Assembly: GCF_009720365.1 (NCBI RefSeq)
Contig: NZ_WBZD01000021.1
Coordinates: forward strand, 1-64,000
Source of the DNA: Catellatospora paridis
GTDB lineage: Bacteria > Actinomycetota > Actinomycetes > Mycobacteriales > Micromonosporaceae
Length of the DNA: 64,000 nucleotides
Direction: 5' to 3'
Part shown: piece after piece, positions 50,170 through 58,851 of the stretch
How positions within the stretch are numbered: position 1 is the stretch's first letter
Layout of the letters: each line of letters opens with the position of its first letter
Notes under the pieces: model-generated
The model's database searches: none
What the model was told of the DNA's origin: nothing
The model's input: the letters and a program-made list of their open reading frames with translations, nothing else
Translations under genes and position numbers: made by a program

Positions 50170-51135
50170 TCAGGGTTTGGGGTGGGCCAGGAAGAAGTCC
50201 CAGGTGAGGGCGGTGGCGTCGGGGCCGGCAGGGTCGCCGTATAGGCTGCAGGGGCAGCCGCCGGGGTAGGCGTGCCCGGCACCGTCGATCATGTACTGCT
50301 CGACGAGGGGCTGCCCGGACGTGGTGCGGTAGATCAGGCGGGTGAAGGTGCGGCCGCCGGGGACCTGGCCGGTCAGCATGGTGTCGGCGACCGGGTCGGC
50401 GCCGGCGACGGTCGTCCACTGCTCGGCGATGCGGTATGCCGTGGACGGCGGCACGACGAGGTCGGCGGTGCCCTGGAAGATGATCGCGGGCACGGGGCGC
50501 GCCCGGCTGCCCATCTCCTGCAGCGCCCTGCGGCCGGACTCCCGCGCGGTCTGCAGTTGCAGCACGTCGCAGTCGTACTCGCAGCCGGCCATCACGGAGA
50601 CGGACGCGAACAGGTCCGGATAGGTCACCGCCATGATGTTGGCCATGACGCCGCCCGCGGAGACGCCGGTGGCGTGAATGCGCCTGGCGTCGACGGTGTA
50701 CTGCGAGCGCATCCGGTTGGTGATGCCGGCGATGATGGCGGGCTCGCCGAAGCCGCGGTGCTGGTTGGTCTCCAGGAACCAGTTCCAGCAGGTGGCGGGG
50801 TTGACCACGTTGCTCTGGTCGGGGAAGACGACGATGAAACCGCGCGCTTCGGCCTCGGCGCTCCAGCCGGAGAGCAGGTCGAAGCCCACGTCGTTCTCGG
50901 TGCAGCCGTGCAGGGCGACCAGCAGGGGCATGGGCGTGCCGGGACGGTACGACGACGGCACGTAGCCGTGGTAGTCGCGGGTGCCGTAGATGCTGGCGTA
51001 GACGCCGTGGAAGAACCCGCCCGCGGCGTGTGCCGGGGCGGGCACCACCGCGAGCTGCGCCAGGAGCAGCGCGAGTGCGGTGGCGAGGCGGCGGAGCGGT
51101 GGAACGGCGGTGCGGTCCGGGGACGGGACAGACAT
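50170..51135 (-). CDS. Secreted PHB-depolymerase-family esterase (LpqC/feruloyl-esterase-like)
   Basis: 321 residues. Signal peptide ends near AHA. The oxyanion hole is LLVALHGCTEND, the nucleophile Ser is in ATGVSAGGVMANIMA, the Asp is in QGTADLVVP, and the His in GAGHAYPGG. Family members cleave polyhydroxybutyrate, acetyl-xylan or feruloyl esters; the CAZyme-rich surroundings favour a plant-polymer ester. GAGAGGAG precedes ATG 51135. Divergent from tetR with paired operators. Confidence 0.88.
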   Translation of the reverse strand: MSVPSPDRTAVPPLRRLATALALLLAQLAVVPAPAHAAGGFFHGVYASIYGTRDYHGYVPSSYRPGTPMPLLVALHGCTENDVGFDLLSGWSAEAEARGFIVVFPDQSNVVNPATCWNWFLETNQHRGFGEPAIIAGITNRMRSQYTVDARRIHATGVSAGGVMANIMAVTYPDLFASVSVMAGCEYDCDVLQLQTARESGRRALQEMGSRARPVPAIIFQGTADLVVPPSTAYRIAEQWTTVAGADPVADTMLTGQVPGGRTFTRLIYRTTSGQPLVEQYMIDGAGHAYPGGCPCSLYGDPAGPDATALTWDFFLAHPKP

Positions 51136-51163
51136 GGCGCGCTCTCCTCTCGATTCCGGTGCC

Positions 51164-51184
51164 AACCAATCGATTGATTGGGTA
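51164..51184. promoter_or_regulatory. TetR operator, copy A
   Basis: AACCAATCG then ATTGATTGGGTA; CCAATC/GATTGG arms. It lies 29 bases upstream of the esterase start. Confidence 0.7.
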
Positions 51185-51226
51185 GCAGGATTGCTAGCGA
51201 CTATGCGCTCAGTCGGTTACGGTGTC

Positions 51227-51246
51227 AACCAATCGTTCGATGGGTA
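51227..51246. promoter_or_regulatory. TetR operator, copy B
   Basis: AACCAATCGTTCGATGGGTA repeats copy A with two changes and one fewer base, 12 bases before the tetR GTG at 51258. Confidence 0.7.
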
Positions 51247-51257
51247 GAGGAGTGCAT

Positions 51258-51980
51258 GTGACGACGCCCCGGTGGGAGCCGCGGCGGCTGAGCGCCGTCG
51301 CCGTCGAGCTGCCCGAGGGGGTCACCCCGCCGGGCACCCGCGGGCGCATTCTGCTGTCGGCGCTGCGGCTGTTCGCCGAGTACGGCTTCCACGGCACGTC
51401 CATCCGCGACCTCGCCGGGGCGGCCGGGATCAACTCCGCCACGCTGTACGCGCACTTCCCAGCCAAGGAGCACGTGCTCGCCGAACTGGTCCTGCTCGGG
51501 CACACCGAACTGCACCGCCGCCTGCAGCAGGCGCTCGTGGAGGCCCCGCCGGGGCCCGCCGCGCAGCTCGCCGCGCTGGTGCGGGCGCAGGTCGCCGCGC
51601 ATGCCGACTTCCCGCTGCTGGCCCTGGTCGCCAACGCCGAGCTGCACGCGCTGTCCCCGGAACGGGCCGCACCCGCGCTGGCGCTGCGCGAGCAGTCCCG
51701 CGAACTCGGCCTGCGGGTGCTGCGGCTGGGCGTCGCGCAGGGCGTGTTCCGCGTCGCCGACCCGCTGCTGGCCGCGACCGCGATCGGCTCGATGGGCATG
51801 CAGGTCGCGCACTGGTTCGGCCCCGACCAGCCCTACACCCGAGACCAGGTCGCCGACACCTATGCCGGGTACGCCCTCCAGCTCGCCGGAGCGGCCGAGC
51901 ACGTCCCCACGACGGCCGCCCGCCCGGCGGAAGTTCCCGCGAGTAAGACCGCCCGCCCCGCCCCCGTGAAGGAAGGCTGA
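51258..51980 (+). CDS. TetR-family repressor, in operon with alpha/beta-hydrolase
   Basis: 240 residues from GTG 51258 (GAGGAG upstream). The HTH is FHGTSIRDLAGAAGINSATL followed by YAHFPAKEHVLAELV; the C-terminal ligand domain and a Pro/Ala tail follow. Two copies of its probable operator flank the divergent promoters. The hydrolase gene starts two bases after the stop, so ligand hydrolysis and gene control may be linked. Confidence 0.88.
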   Translation: MTTPRWEPRRLSAVAVELPEGVTPPGTRGRILLSALRLFAEYGFHGTSIRDLAGAAGINSATLYAHFPAKEHVLAELVLLGHTELHRRLQQALVEAPPGPAAQLAALVRAQVAAHADFPLLALVANAELHALSPERAAPALALREQSRELGLRVLRLGVAQGVFRVADPLLAATAIGSMGMQVAHWFGPDQPYTRDQVADTYAGYALQLAGAAEHVPTTAARPAEVPASKTARPAPVKEG

Positions 51981-51982
51981 CC

Positions 51983-52846
51983 ATGCGCTCGATCGAGATC
52001 CCGGTTTCCGGTGGTTCGCTGCACGCGCTGCGCTTCGGCGACGGCGCGAAGATTGCGCTCGCCGCGCACGGCATCACCGCCTCGGCCATGTCGTTTCGCA
52101 CCGTGGCCCGGCATCTTCCGGCGGACTGGAGCCTGGTCGCGGTGGACCTGCGCGGCCGCGGCGGCAGCGCCGGCCTGCCCGGCCCGTACGGCATGGACGC
52201 GCACGCCGCCGATCTCGCCGCGGTCGCCGAGCACCTGGGCGCGCCGGTCGCGCTGACCGGGCAGTCGATGGGGGCGTACGCCGCGCTGCGTGCCGCCGTG
52301 CGGCAGCCCGAGCTGTTCGACCGGCTGGTGCTGGTCGACGGGGGGCTGCCGCTGCCGGTGCCGGCCGAGTTCGACCCGGACCAGCTGCTGGAGCTGACCA
52401 TCGGCCCCGCCGTGGCCCGCCTGCGCGAGACCTACCCGTCGGTGGACGCCTACGTCGCCTTCTTCCAGGCGCACCCGGCGCTGGCCGGGGACTGGAACGA
52501 CGACATGGCCGGGTACGTGCGCTACGACGCGGTCGGCGAGCCCGGCGCGATCCGCTCCCGCACCCGCTCCGAGGCCGTCTACGCGGACGGCCGGGACCTA
52601 CTGGTCAACGGCTCCGCGTTCGGCGACGACCTGGTGAAACTGACCCTGCCCGCGACCCTGCTGTACGCCCCGCGCGGCATGTTCGGGCAGGAGCCCGGCA
52701 TGCTGCCGCAGCCGGTGGTGGGCCACTGGGCGGCGCAGGCTCCGTCGCTGCGTCCGGAGCTGGTCGCCGACACCAACCACTACACGATCCTGATGACCGA
52801 TCGCCCCGCGGCGCTCATCGCCCAGCGCCTCACCGAGCAGTCCTGA
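51983..52846 (+). CDS. Alpha/beta-hydrolase, likely controlled by upstream TetR
   Basis: 287 residues. Oxyanion motif AAHGITASAMSF, nucleophile Ser in LTGQSMGAYAALRAAV, Asp in LVDGG-type loop and His in DTNHYTILM. It resembles lactonase/haloperoxidase-like hydrolases. With the divergent esterase it forms a TetR-controlled ester-degrading unit. Exact substrate unknown. Confidence 0.88.
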   Translation: MRSIEIPVSGGSLHALRFGDGAKIALAAHGITASAMSFRTVARHLPADWSLVAVDLRGRGGSAGLPGPYGMDAHAADLAAVAEHLGAPVALTGQSMGAYAALRAAVRQPELFDRLVLVDGGLPLPVPAEFDPDQLLELTIGPAVARLRETYPSVDAYVAFFQAHPALAGDWNDDMAGYVRYDAVGEPGAIRSRTRSEAVYADGRDLLVNGSAFGDDLVKLTLPATLLYAPRGMFGQEPGMLPQPVVGHWAAQAPSLRPELVADTNHYTILMTDRPAALIAQRLTEQS

Positions 52847-53008
52847 CGGCGGCGGAGCGGCTCCAGACCCGCTGTTATCACTGAATGAGATGCCCTTTTG
52901 ACGGATAGTCACCAGAGCTAGAGTGGAAGGCCGCTGAGCTGGGGGTCCCGTCATGGGAGCTGAGATGCGTGCCGAATCCGCCGGGATAGGCCGCTCGAGC
53001 GGCCGAAG

Positions 53009-54370
53009 ATGACCAAACGGTTTCGCCCGACGCGCGGGCGGGTGGTGGCGCTCCGGTCGTCGCTGCCCGCAGTGCTGCGTGCGCCGCTGGCCCGGGTCGG
53101 TCCGCGCCTGACCGTGGCGTTCCTGGGGGTCGCGCTGCTGCTGCCACTGGTCGGCCTGGTCGCCATTCGGGAACAGCACGCGTCCAGCCTGCGGGCGGCC
53201 CGGATCGAGGCCCAGAACGTCGCCGAGCAGGTCGCGCACCTGGTCACCCAGCCCGCCGCGCCGGGGCGGCCGCTGCTCTACCAGCAGCCGGCGGGTCTGC
53301 AGCGGTACGTCAGCCGGGTCAACCGCGACGGCAACCGTGATCTGGAGATAGTCGGCCTGAACCGGCGCGTGCTGGCCGACGCGATCCCGGCCAACCGGGG
53401 CCGGTTGTTCGCCGACGACCGTGGCGGTGAGGTCGCCGCCACCATGCGCGACGGGCGACCGCGCGCGTTCCGCGAGCTCAGCGTCGACTACCCGGCCGGG
53501 ATCGAGCTGATGGCGGTGCCGATGCGCGCCGCCCAGGACAAGATCGTCGGGGCGGTGCTGCTGGAGTACACCCCGCTCTACCGCCAGCTGCTGGCGGGCG
53601 GCGGCGAGACCCGCCAGATCATCGTGGGCGCGTGCCTGGCCGGGATGGGCGCCGCGCTGGCGCTGGGCTATCTGCTGTCCCACGGCCTGGTCCGGGACCT
53701 GCGCCGCCTCACCCGAGCCGCGGACCTGCTGGCCGCCGGGGACGGCAGCGCGCGAGCCGCGGTCGGCGGCCGAGGCGAACTGGGGGACCTGGCTGCGGCC
53801 TTCAACAGCATGGCCGACCGCCTCGCCGTGCAGCGGGCCACGCTCACCGAGCTGGCGGTACGCGACCCGCTCACCGGCCTGCACAACCGGCGCTCCTTCG
53901 AGGACCGGCTGAACGCCGCGCTGTCCCAGGCCGGGCGCGCCGAGTCCGCGGTGTCGCTGCTCATGCTGGACCTGGACCACTTCAAGGCGGTCAACGACCG
54001 GCACGGCCACCCGGCGGGCGACCAGGTGCTGCGTACGGTGGCGGCGCTGCTGGTGCGGGAGTTGCGGGGGGTGGACGTGGCGGCGCGGCTCGGCGGCGAG
54101 GAGTTCGGGGTGCTGCTGCCCGGCATCGGCCACCGGGACGCGGTCGCGGTCGCCGAGCGGCTGCGGGTCGCGATCGCCCGTTGCCCGGTGGTGCACGCGG
54201 GAGTCACCATCCAGGTGACCGCGAGCTTCGGCGTGGTCTGCTGGCCCGGGCACGGTCGAACCGCAGACGAGCTGCTCGGACGCGCCGACGACGCGCTCTA
54301 TCGGGCCAAGCGCGCCGGGCGGGACCGGGTCAGCGGGCCGCCCCGGCCACCGCAGCCGGCGCAGCGGTGA
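53009..54370 (+). CDS. Membrane diguanylate cyclase (sensor-HAMP-GGDEF)
   Basis: 453 residues. TM1 about 35-55, extracellular sensor to about 205, TM2 about 205-230, HAMP about 230-280 (RDLRRLTRAADLLAAGDGSA), then GGDEF about 290-445. The active site is G362-G-E-E-F, so it is predicted catalytically competent. R353-G-V-D356 five residues upstream is an intact RxxD I-site for c-di-GMP feedback. It makes c-di-GMP from two GTP in response to an external cue. No EAL domain. Confidence 0.92.
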   Translation: MTKRFRPTRGRVVALRSSLPAVLRAPLARVGPRLTVAFLGVALLLPLVGLVAIREQHASSLRAARIEAQNVAEQVAHLVTQPAAPGRPLLYQQPAGLQRYVSRVNRDGNRDLEIVGLNRRVLADAIPANRGRLFADDRGGEVAATMRDGRPRAFRELSVDYPAGIELMAVPMRAAQDKIVGAVLLEYTPLYRQLLAGGGETRQIIVGACLAGMGAALALGYLLSHGLVRDLRRLTRAADLLAAGDGSARAAVGGRGELGDLAAAFNSMADRLAVQRATLTELAVRDPLTGLHNRRSFEDRLNAALSQAGRAESAVSLLMLDLDHFKAVNDRHGHPAGDQVLRTVAALLVRELRGVDVAARLGGEEFGVLLPGIGHRDAVAVAERLRVAIARCPVVHAGVTIQVTASFGVVCWPGHGRTADELLGRADDALYRAKRAGRDRVSGPPRPPQPAQR

Positions 54371-54438
54371 ACCCGGCGGCCGTTTCCGTTGGGAAAACGT
54401 GATCAAAGCGGGGACCCGGACGGCACTACGATGCGAGC

Positions 54439-57400
54439 GTGTTTCACGTTCCCCGCGCCCGAAAGCCGTACCCGCTGCTCGCCGCAGCCATCGTCCTGCT
54501 GCTGCTCGGCGCGGGTGTGGCCGGGGGCGTCGGCGACGCGCTCGGCCTGAGCCACACCCCGGCCGCCGTGCCGCGCGAGGACCCGGTCGCCGCCCCGCAG
54601 CGCGAGGTCGCGCCCGCGCCGCCGGTCACCGCCATCTCCGTGCCCGCTGACCTGCGCCTGACCAAGGCGGCTGCCGCGGTCGCCGACGCGCTCGCTGCCC
54701 GCGGCCTGCCGCGCCCGGTGATCACCACCGCCGCCGGGCCGGTCACGACGCCCACCCAGCCCGGTGCTGCCGTGCCCGCCGCCACCACGCCCGCGACTCC
54801 CGCCGCGCCCCCGCCCGCCGGCGTGACCACGCTGCGCGTGGGCGTGCTGGCGACGCTGGCCGCCGCGCCGGACTCCTACCGGATCACCACGCGCGGCGCG
54901 GAACTGGCCGTGGAGGGCGCCGACGTCGCCGGGACCGCCGACGGGCTGTACCGGATCGCCGACCGGATCCGGTCGGGCGTCGCGGTCGTCCCCGCCGGGG
55001 ACGACGGACGGGTCGTCACGCCGCGCCTGGGGCTGCGGCTGACCGACGCCGGGTCGGTCGGGCGCGAGCCGGACGCGGCCGTGTTCGGCGCGGGCGACGA
55101 CTACAACCTCAACACCGACGTGGTCGGCGAGGCCCTGCTGCCGCGGGCGCCGTGGGTAGACCCGGCCGCGGTGGCGCGCATCGACTCGCAGTTCCGGCAG
55201 TTCGTGGACCACTCGGCGGCGCAGGGCTACAACGGCGTGGTCGTGCCGGGCTTCCTGGAGTACGTCACGTTCGCCAAGGTCGGCGACGGCCGCGCCGTCT
55301 ACCCGGCCGGGGACACCCACGTCGACCGGGCCAGGGCGATGGTCGCCGCGTTCGGGCCGGTCTTCCGGTACGCCGAGGACATGGGCATGAAGGTCTTCCT
55401 GCTCACCGACATGCTCGCGGTGTCGCCGCCGCTGGAGGCGTACCTGCAGCGCACCGTCGGTGGCCTCGACGTCGCCGACCCCCGGCTGTGGGCCGTCTAC
55501 CAGGCGGGCCTGGCCGAGCTGTTCGAGAGTCTGCCGTTCGTGGACGGGCTGATGGTGCGCATCGGCGAGGGCGGCGAGGTGTACGCGCAGAACGGCTGGG
55601 ACTACTCGTCGCGCCTGGCGGTCACCACCGACGCCGCGGTGCGTGCGATGCTGCGGGCGCTGCTCGACACGGCGGGCCAGGCCGACCGGGAGGTCATCTT
55701 CCGGACCTGGACCGTCGGCGTCGGCGCGGTCGGCGACCTGCACACCAATCCCGAGTCCTACCGGCAGGTGCTGGGCGGGTTCGACGACCCGCACCTGATC
55801 GTGTCCACCAAGTACACCCTCGGCGACTTCTACAGCCACCTGCCGCTCAACGCGACGCTGCTGGCGGGCGAGCACCGCAGGATCGTGGAGTTCCAGGCGC
55901 GGCGGGAGTTCGAGGGCTTCGGGTCGCTGCCCAACGACCTCGGTGTGCTGCACCGGCAGGCGCTGCGCGAGTTCCTGGCCGCGAACCCGATGGTCGAGGG
56001 CGTCTGGAACTGGACCCAGGACGGCGGACCGCTGCGCGCCGGGCCGATGTCGCTCTACCTGCGCGAGGGCTTCTGGCAGCTGTACGACCTCAACACGTAC
56101 GCCGTGGCGCGGCTGGCCTGGGATCCGGACGCCGACCCGGCGCAGTTCACCGCGGACTGGGCGTACCGCACCTTCTCCGGCGACCCGGCCACGGTCGCGG
56201 CGATCGGGCGGGCCATGGCGCTGTCCCGGGAGGCGCTGACCAAGGGGCTGTACCTCGGGCCGTACGCGGACCGGACGGTCAAGGCGCTGGGCCTGGAGCC
56301 GCCGCCGATGATGTGGATCTTCGAGTGGGACATCGCCACCGGGGACTCGGCGGCGCTGGACAGCATCTACGCCGTCACCGGCGGCCGCGTCGACCAGGCG
56401 ATCGCCGAGGGCGAGCAGGCCGTCGTGCTGGCCCGGCGCATGCGCGACCTGGTCGCCGCGACCGACCCGGCGTCCTGGCGCGATCCGCGGTTGCGCGAGC
56501 ACTTCACCAGCACGCTGGACTACCAGGTGAACCTGTTCGAGACGCTGGGCGCGTACCGGACCATGGTGCTGCGCCACGCGCAGTGGCTGGACACCGGGGC
56601 GCAGGCCGCCTACGACGGCTGGCGGCAGGCCGAGACCGTGTACCGCGGCGCGCGCGACGTGCACGCGCAGCGTTACGGCGGGGACCTGGACGTGCCCGCG
56701 TACAACTTCACCGCCGCGGACCTCGGCGCGGTGCGGGCCGACCGCGACCCGGCGATGGCCTGGGCCGCCCGTGCCTTGCTGGCGCTGATCCTGCTCGTGT
56801 TCCTGCTCGGGCTGCGAGGACGCGGCCGAGGCGGCCGGGCCGCGCGGGCCCTGCTGCTCGGCGCGGTGCGCCCGTGGCGGGTCGCCCGGCTGGATTCGCC
56901 GCCGTCGCGGCTGGACCGGGTGCTGGTCTGGCTGGTGCCCGCGGTCGTGCTGGTGGCGAGCCGGGCCGTGTACACCTGGTTCGCCGCCCCGGCGCACCTG
57001 CTGGTGACGCTGGGCGGGTGGCTGCTGTTCGCGGCCGTGGCCCGCCTGGTGGTCGGCCGCCGCGACCCGTTCCACCTGTGGGCCGTCATCGGCGGTGTCG
57101 CGCTGCTGCGCAGCGTGCTCCTGCTGGCGGCGCTGGCCGGGCGGGGGCCGGGCAAGTACTGGTTCGCCTTCTGGACCTCGCCGACCCTGCGCTCGGTCTA
57201 CGTCACGGTCGCGTTCGCCGCGTTCTGCTGGCTGTTCGTGGCCACCGCCGTCGTCCTGCGCGACCGGTACGGCCTGCTGCGCCGCCGCGCCGTCGGCCTC
57301 ACCCTGGTCGCGGCCGGTGTCCCGCTGGGCCTGATCGGCGGCCTGATCGCGGCCGTCGGCCTGGAACGGGCCCTCACCGTCTGGAACGACCAGATGGCCC

Positions 57401-57549
57401 TGCTCCCGTGGGGCCTGTCCCGCATCCTCGGCATCACCGTCTACCTCGGCATCCCCGCCGACCTGCCCCTCTACGCCGCCGTCGCGGGCCTCGCCCTCAT
57501 CGCCTGCGGCCTTCTGCTCTCCATCGGCCGCACCCGCCGCCCCGCGTGA
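54439..57549 (+). CDS. Membrane-anchored GH67-like (alpha-glucuronidase-like) protein with seven C-terminal TM helices
   Basis: 1036 residues from GTG 54439, a leaderless-type start after TACGAT. An N-terminal TM (LAAAIVLLLLGAGVAGGV) and Pro/Ala-rich region are followed by a GH20/67-type N-domain (ADGLYRIADRIRSG). A TIM barrel at about 200-600 follows, with GLMVRIGEGGEVYAQNGWDY and IVEFQARREFEGFG resembling alpha-glucuronidase active-site strands. From about 769 there are seven TM segments. GH67 enzymes are normally soluble, so this is an unusual membrane form. Substrate and orientation unproven. Confidence 0.75.
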   Translation: MFHVPRARKPYPLLAAAIVLLLLGAGVAGGVGDALGLSHTPAAVPREDPVAAPQREVAPAPPVTAISVPADLRLTKAAAAVADALAARGLPRPVITTAAGPVTTPTQPGAAVPAATTPATPAAPPPAGVTTLRVGVLATLAAAPDSYRITTRGAELAVEGADVAGTADGLYRIADRIRSGVAVVPAGDDGRVVTPRLGLRLTDAGSVGREPDAAVFGAGDDYNLNTDVVGEALLPRAPWVDPAAVARIDSQFRQFVDHSAAQGYNGVVVPGFLEYVTFAKVGDGRAVYPAGDTHVDRARAMVAAFGPVFRYAEDMGMKVFLLTDMLAVSPPLEAYLQRTVGGLDVADPRLWAVYQAGLAELFESLPFVDGLMVRIGEGGEVYAQNGWDYSSRLAVTTDAAVRAMLRALLDTAGQADREVIFRTWTVGVGAVGDLHTNPESYRQVLGGFDDPHLIVSTKYTLGDFYSHLPLNATLLAGEHRRIVEFQARREFEGFGSLPNDLGVLHRQALREFLAANPMVEGVWNWTQDGGPLRAGPMSLYLREGFWQLYDLNTYAVARLAWDPDADPAQFTADWAYRTFSGDPATVAAIGRAMALSREALTKGLYLGPYADRTVKALGLEPPPMMWIFEWDIATGDSAALDSIYAVTGGRVDQAIAEGEQAVVLARRMRDLVAATDPASWRDPRLREHFTSTLDYQVNLFETLGAYRTMVLRHAQWLDTGAQAAYDGWRQAETVYRGARDVHAQRYGGDLDVPAYNFTAADLGAVRADRDPAMAWAARALLALILLVFLLGLRGRGRGGRAARALLLGAVRPWRVARLDSPPSRLDRVLVWLVPAVVLVASRAVYTWFAAPAHLLVTLGGWLLFAAVARLVVGRRDPFHLWAVIGGVALLRSVLLLAALAGRGPGKYWFAFWTSPTLRSVYVTVAFAAFCWLFVATAVVLRDRYGLLRRRAVGLTLVAAGVPLGLIGGLIAAVGLERALTVWNDQMALLPWGLSRILGITVYLGIPADLPLYAAVAGLALIACGLLLSIGRTRRPA

Positions 57550-57551
57550 AA

Positions 57552-57597
57552 GGAAGGGCACCTTCACATCGCCATGCGATGTAGAAGGTGCCCTTCA
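57552..57597. terminator. 46-bp dispersed hairpin, copy 3
   Basis: Same outer arms (last pair lost) and a perfect inner stem ACATCGC-CAT-GCGATGT. It lies between convergent genes with stops at 57549 and 57612. Confidence 0.8.
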
Positions 57598-57611
57598 CAA
57601 CGGGTGGCCGG

Positions 57612-58802
57612 TCAGAAGTAATCGTGCAGGGTGGGCGGCGGGCCGGCGGTGGCGGTGCGCAGGATCTCGTCGGTGTCGGCGTCGCCTCCGGTCAGGAAGC
57701 CGGTCCGGCGCAGCTGCTCCGGGGTGGCCGCGCCCGCGTACCAGGCGGCCAGGCCGCGCGGAGTGAGCCGGACCGTGCCCGCGCCACCGGGCGCAAGGCG
57801 GCCCTCGCCGCCGGACAGCGTGAGCCGCCACCGGCCCTGCTGCCAGGGGCAGACGTCGTCGACCAGGTCCAGGTCGACCTCCCCGGCCAGGCGCCGCGGC
57901 CAGCCGCGTGCCGCGACCGCGCCGGACGCGTCGACGACGCGTGCCATCCACGGCTGCGCCGTGGCGACCTTGGCGTCGGTCCGGACGATCAGCGACCAGG
58001 CCGGGTCGGTCGCGCCGAGTCGGAGCACCGTGGTCGGCGCGACACTGGCCCAGCCGCCGATCATCGCCAGCAGCGTGCGGGTCGCCTCGGGGGTCAGCCC
58101 GATCAGGTCGTCGACGGTGAGCTTGCCGCTCGCGTCGTAGCCGGGTCCGCGATCCCAGCTGGCGTAGCCGACGATCGTGCCCGCGTCGTCCACGGCGACG
58201 GTGAAGCCATGGTAGTCGGCCAGCAGCTGGGCCGGGGTCGCGCCGAAGGCCGGGCCGGACCGCTCCATCAGGCCGGTGCCCGCACGGGCCACCTGGCGGT
58301 AGATCTCGTACACGGCCGGGATGTCGGCCTCGGTCGCGGGCCGCAGCGTGGTCTTCGGGTCGGGGCGGACGGCGCCGAGCGCGCGGGTGGACACCGTCCA
58401 GTAGGTCATCGCGCCGACCTCCTCCCAGCCCAGCGCCCGGTACGGCAGCGGGGTGGTGCCGAACAGGGTGCTGAGCACCGCGCCGCGGTCGCGCGCGCCT
58501 TCGAGCAGCCGGGTGAGCACGAGCCGGCCCAGCCCGCGTCCGCGCAGCTCGGGTGCGGTGGCGACACCGGCGACGCCGCACGTGGGCACGACCCGCCCGC
58601 CGAACCACTGGCCCTGCTCGCGGTCGACGGCCTTGGCCACCAGCCGCCCGGCCGGGTCGAACACCCCGAGGGTGCGGCGGCCGGACGAGTCCGGGTTCCA
58701 GCCGTCGGGCATGGGCTGCTCGTGGTAGCCGAAGGCGAGACTGCCCAGGTCCCACGCCAGTTTCTGATCTTCCGGCCCGAGCGGCCGCACCTCGTACGTC
58801 AC
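57612..58802 (-). CDS. Eis-like GNAT acetyltransferase
   Basis: 396 residues in the three-part Eis plan: GNAT domain 1 (VAGVATAPELRGRGLGRLVL, the acetyl-CoA loop), a second GNAT-like domain, and a C-terminal sterol-carrier-like domain ending at DYF; the free C-terminal Phe is the catalytic carboxylate in Eis. Relatives acetylate aminoglycosides or lysines. Whether this one confers resistance is not predictable from sequence. Confidence 0.88.
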   Translation of the reverse strand: MTYEVRPLGPEDQKLAWDLGSLAFGYHEQPMPDGWNPDSSGRRTLGVFDPAGRLVAKAVDREQGQWFGGRVVPTCGVAGVATAPELRGRGLGRLVLTRLLEGARDRGAVLSTLFGTTPLPYRALGWEEVGAMTYWTVSTRALGAVRPDPKTTLRPATEADIPAVYEIYRQVARAGTGLMERSGPAFGATPAQLLADYHGFTVAVDDAGTIVGYASWDRGPGYDASGKLTVDDLIGLTPEATRTLLAMIGGWASVAPTTVLRLGATDPAWSLIVRTDAKVATAQPWMARVVDASGAVAARGWPRRLAGEVDLDLVDDVCPWQQGRWRLTLSGGEGRLAPGGAGTVRLTPRGLAAWYAGAATPEQLRRTGFLTGGDADTDEILRTATAGPPPTLHDYF

Positions 58803-58851
58803 CCGGCCATCCTGCCAGCCGCCCGGCCACCCGTCCCGCGGTTATCTCCGC

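Noticed and set aside
53009..54370. Search for a c-di-GMP riboswitch upstream of the diguanylate cyclase
   Set aside because: The 52847-53008 gap has neither a GEMM-like core nor convincing pairing; only a weak promoter (TTGACG 52898, TAGAGT 52919 with a 15-base spacer).
54403..57567. Minus-strand open frame of 1054 codons opposite the GH67-like gene
   Set aside because: Composition is dominated by Arg, Gly, Pro and Gln; no motif. It is an antisense shadow.
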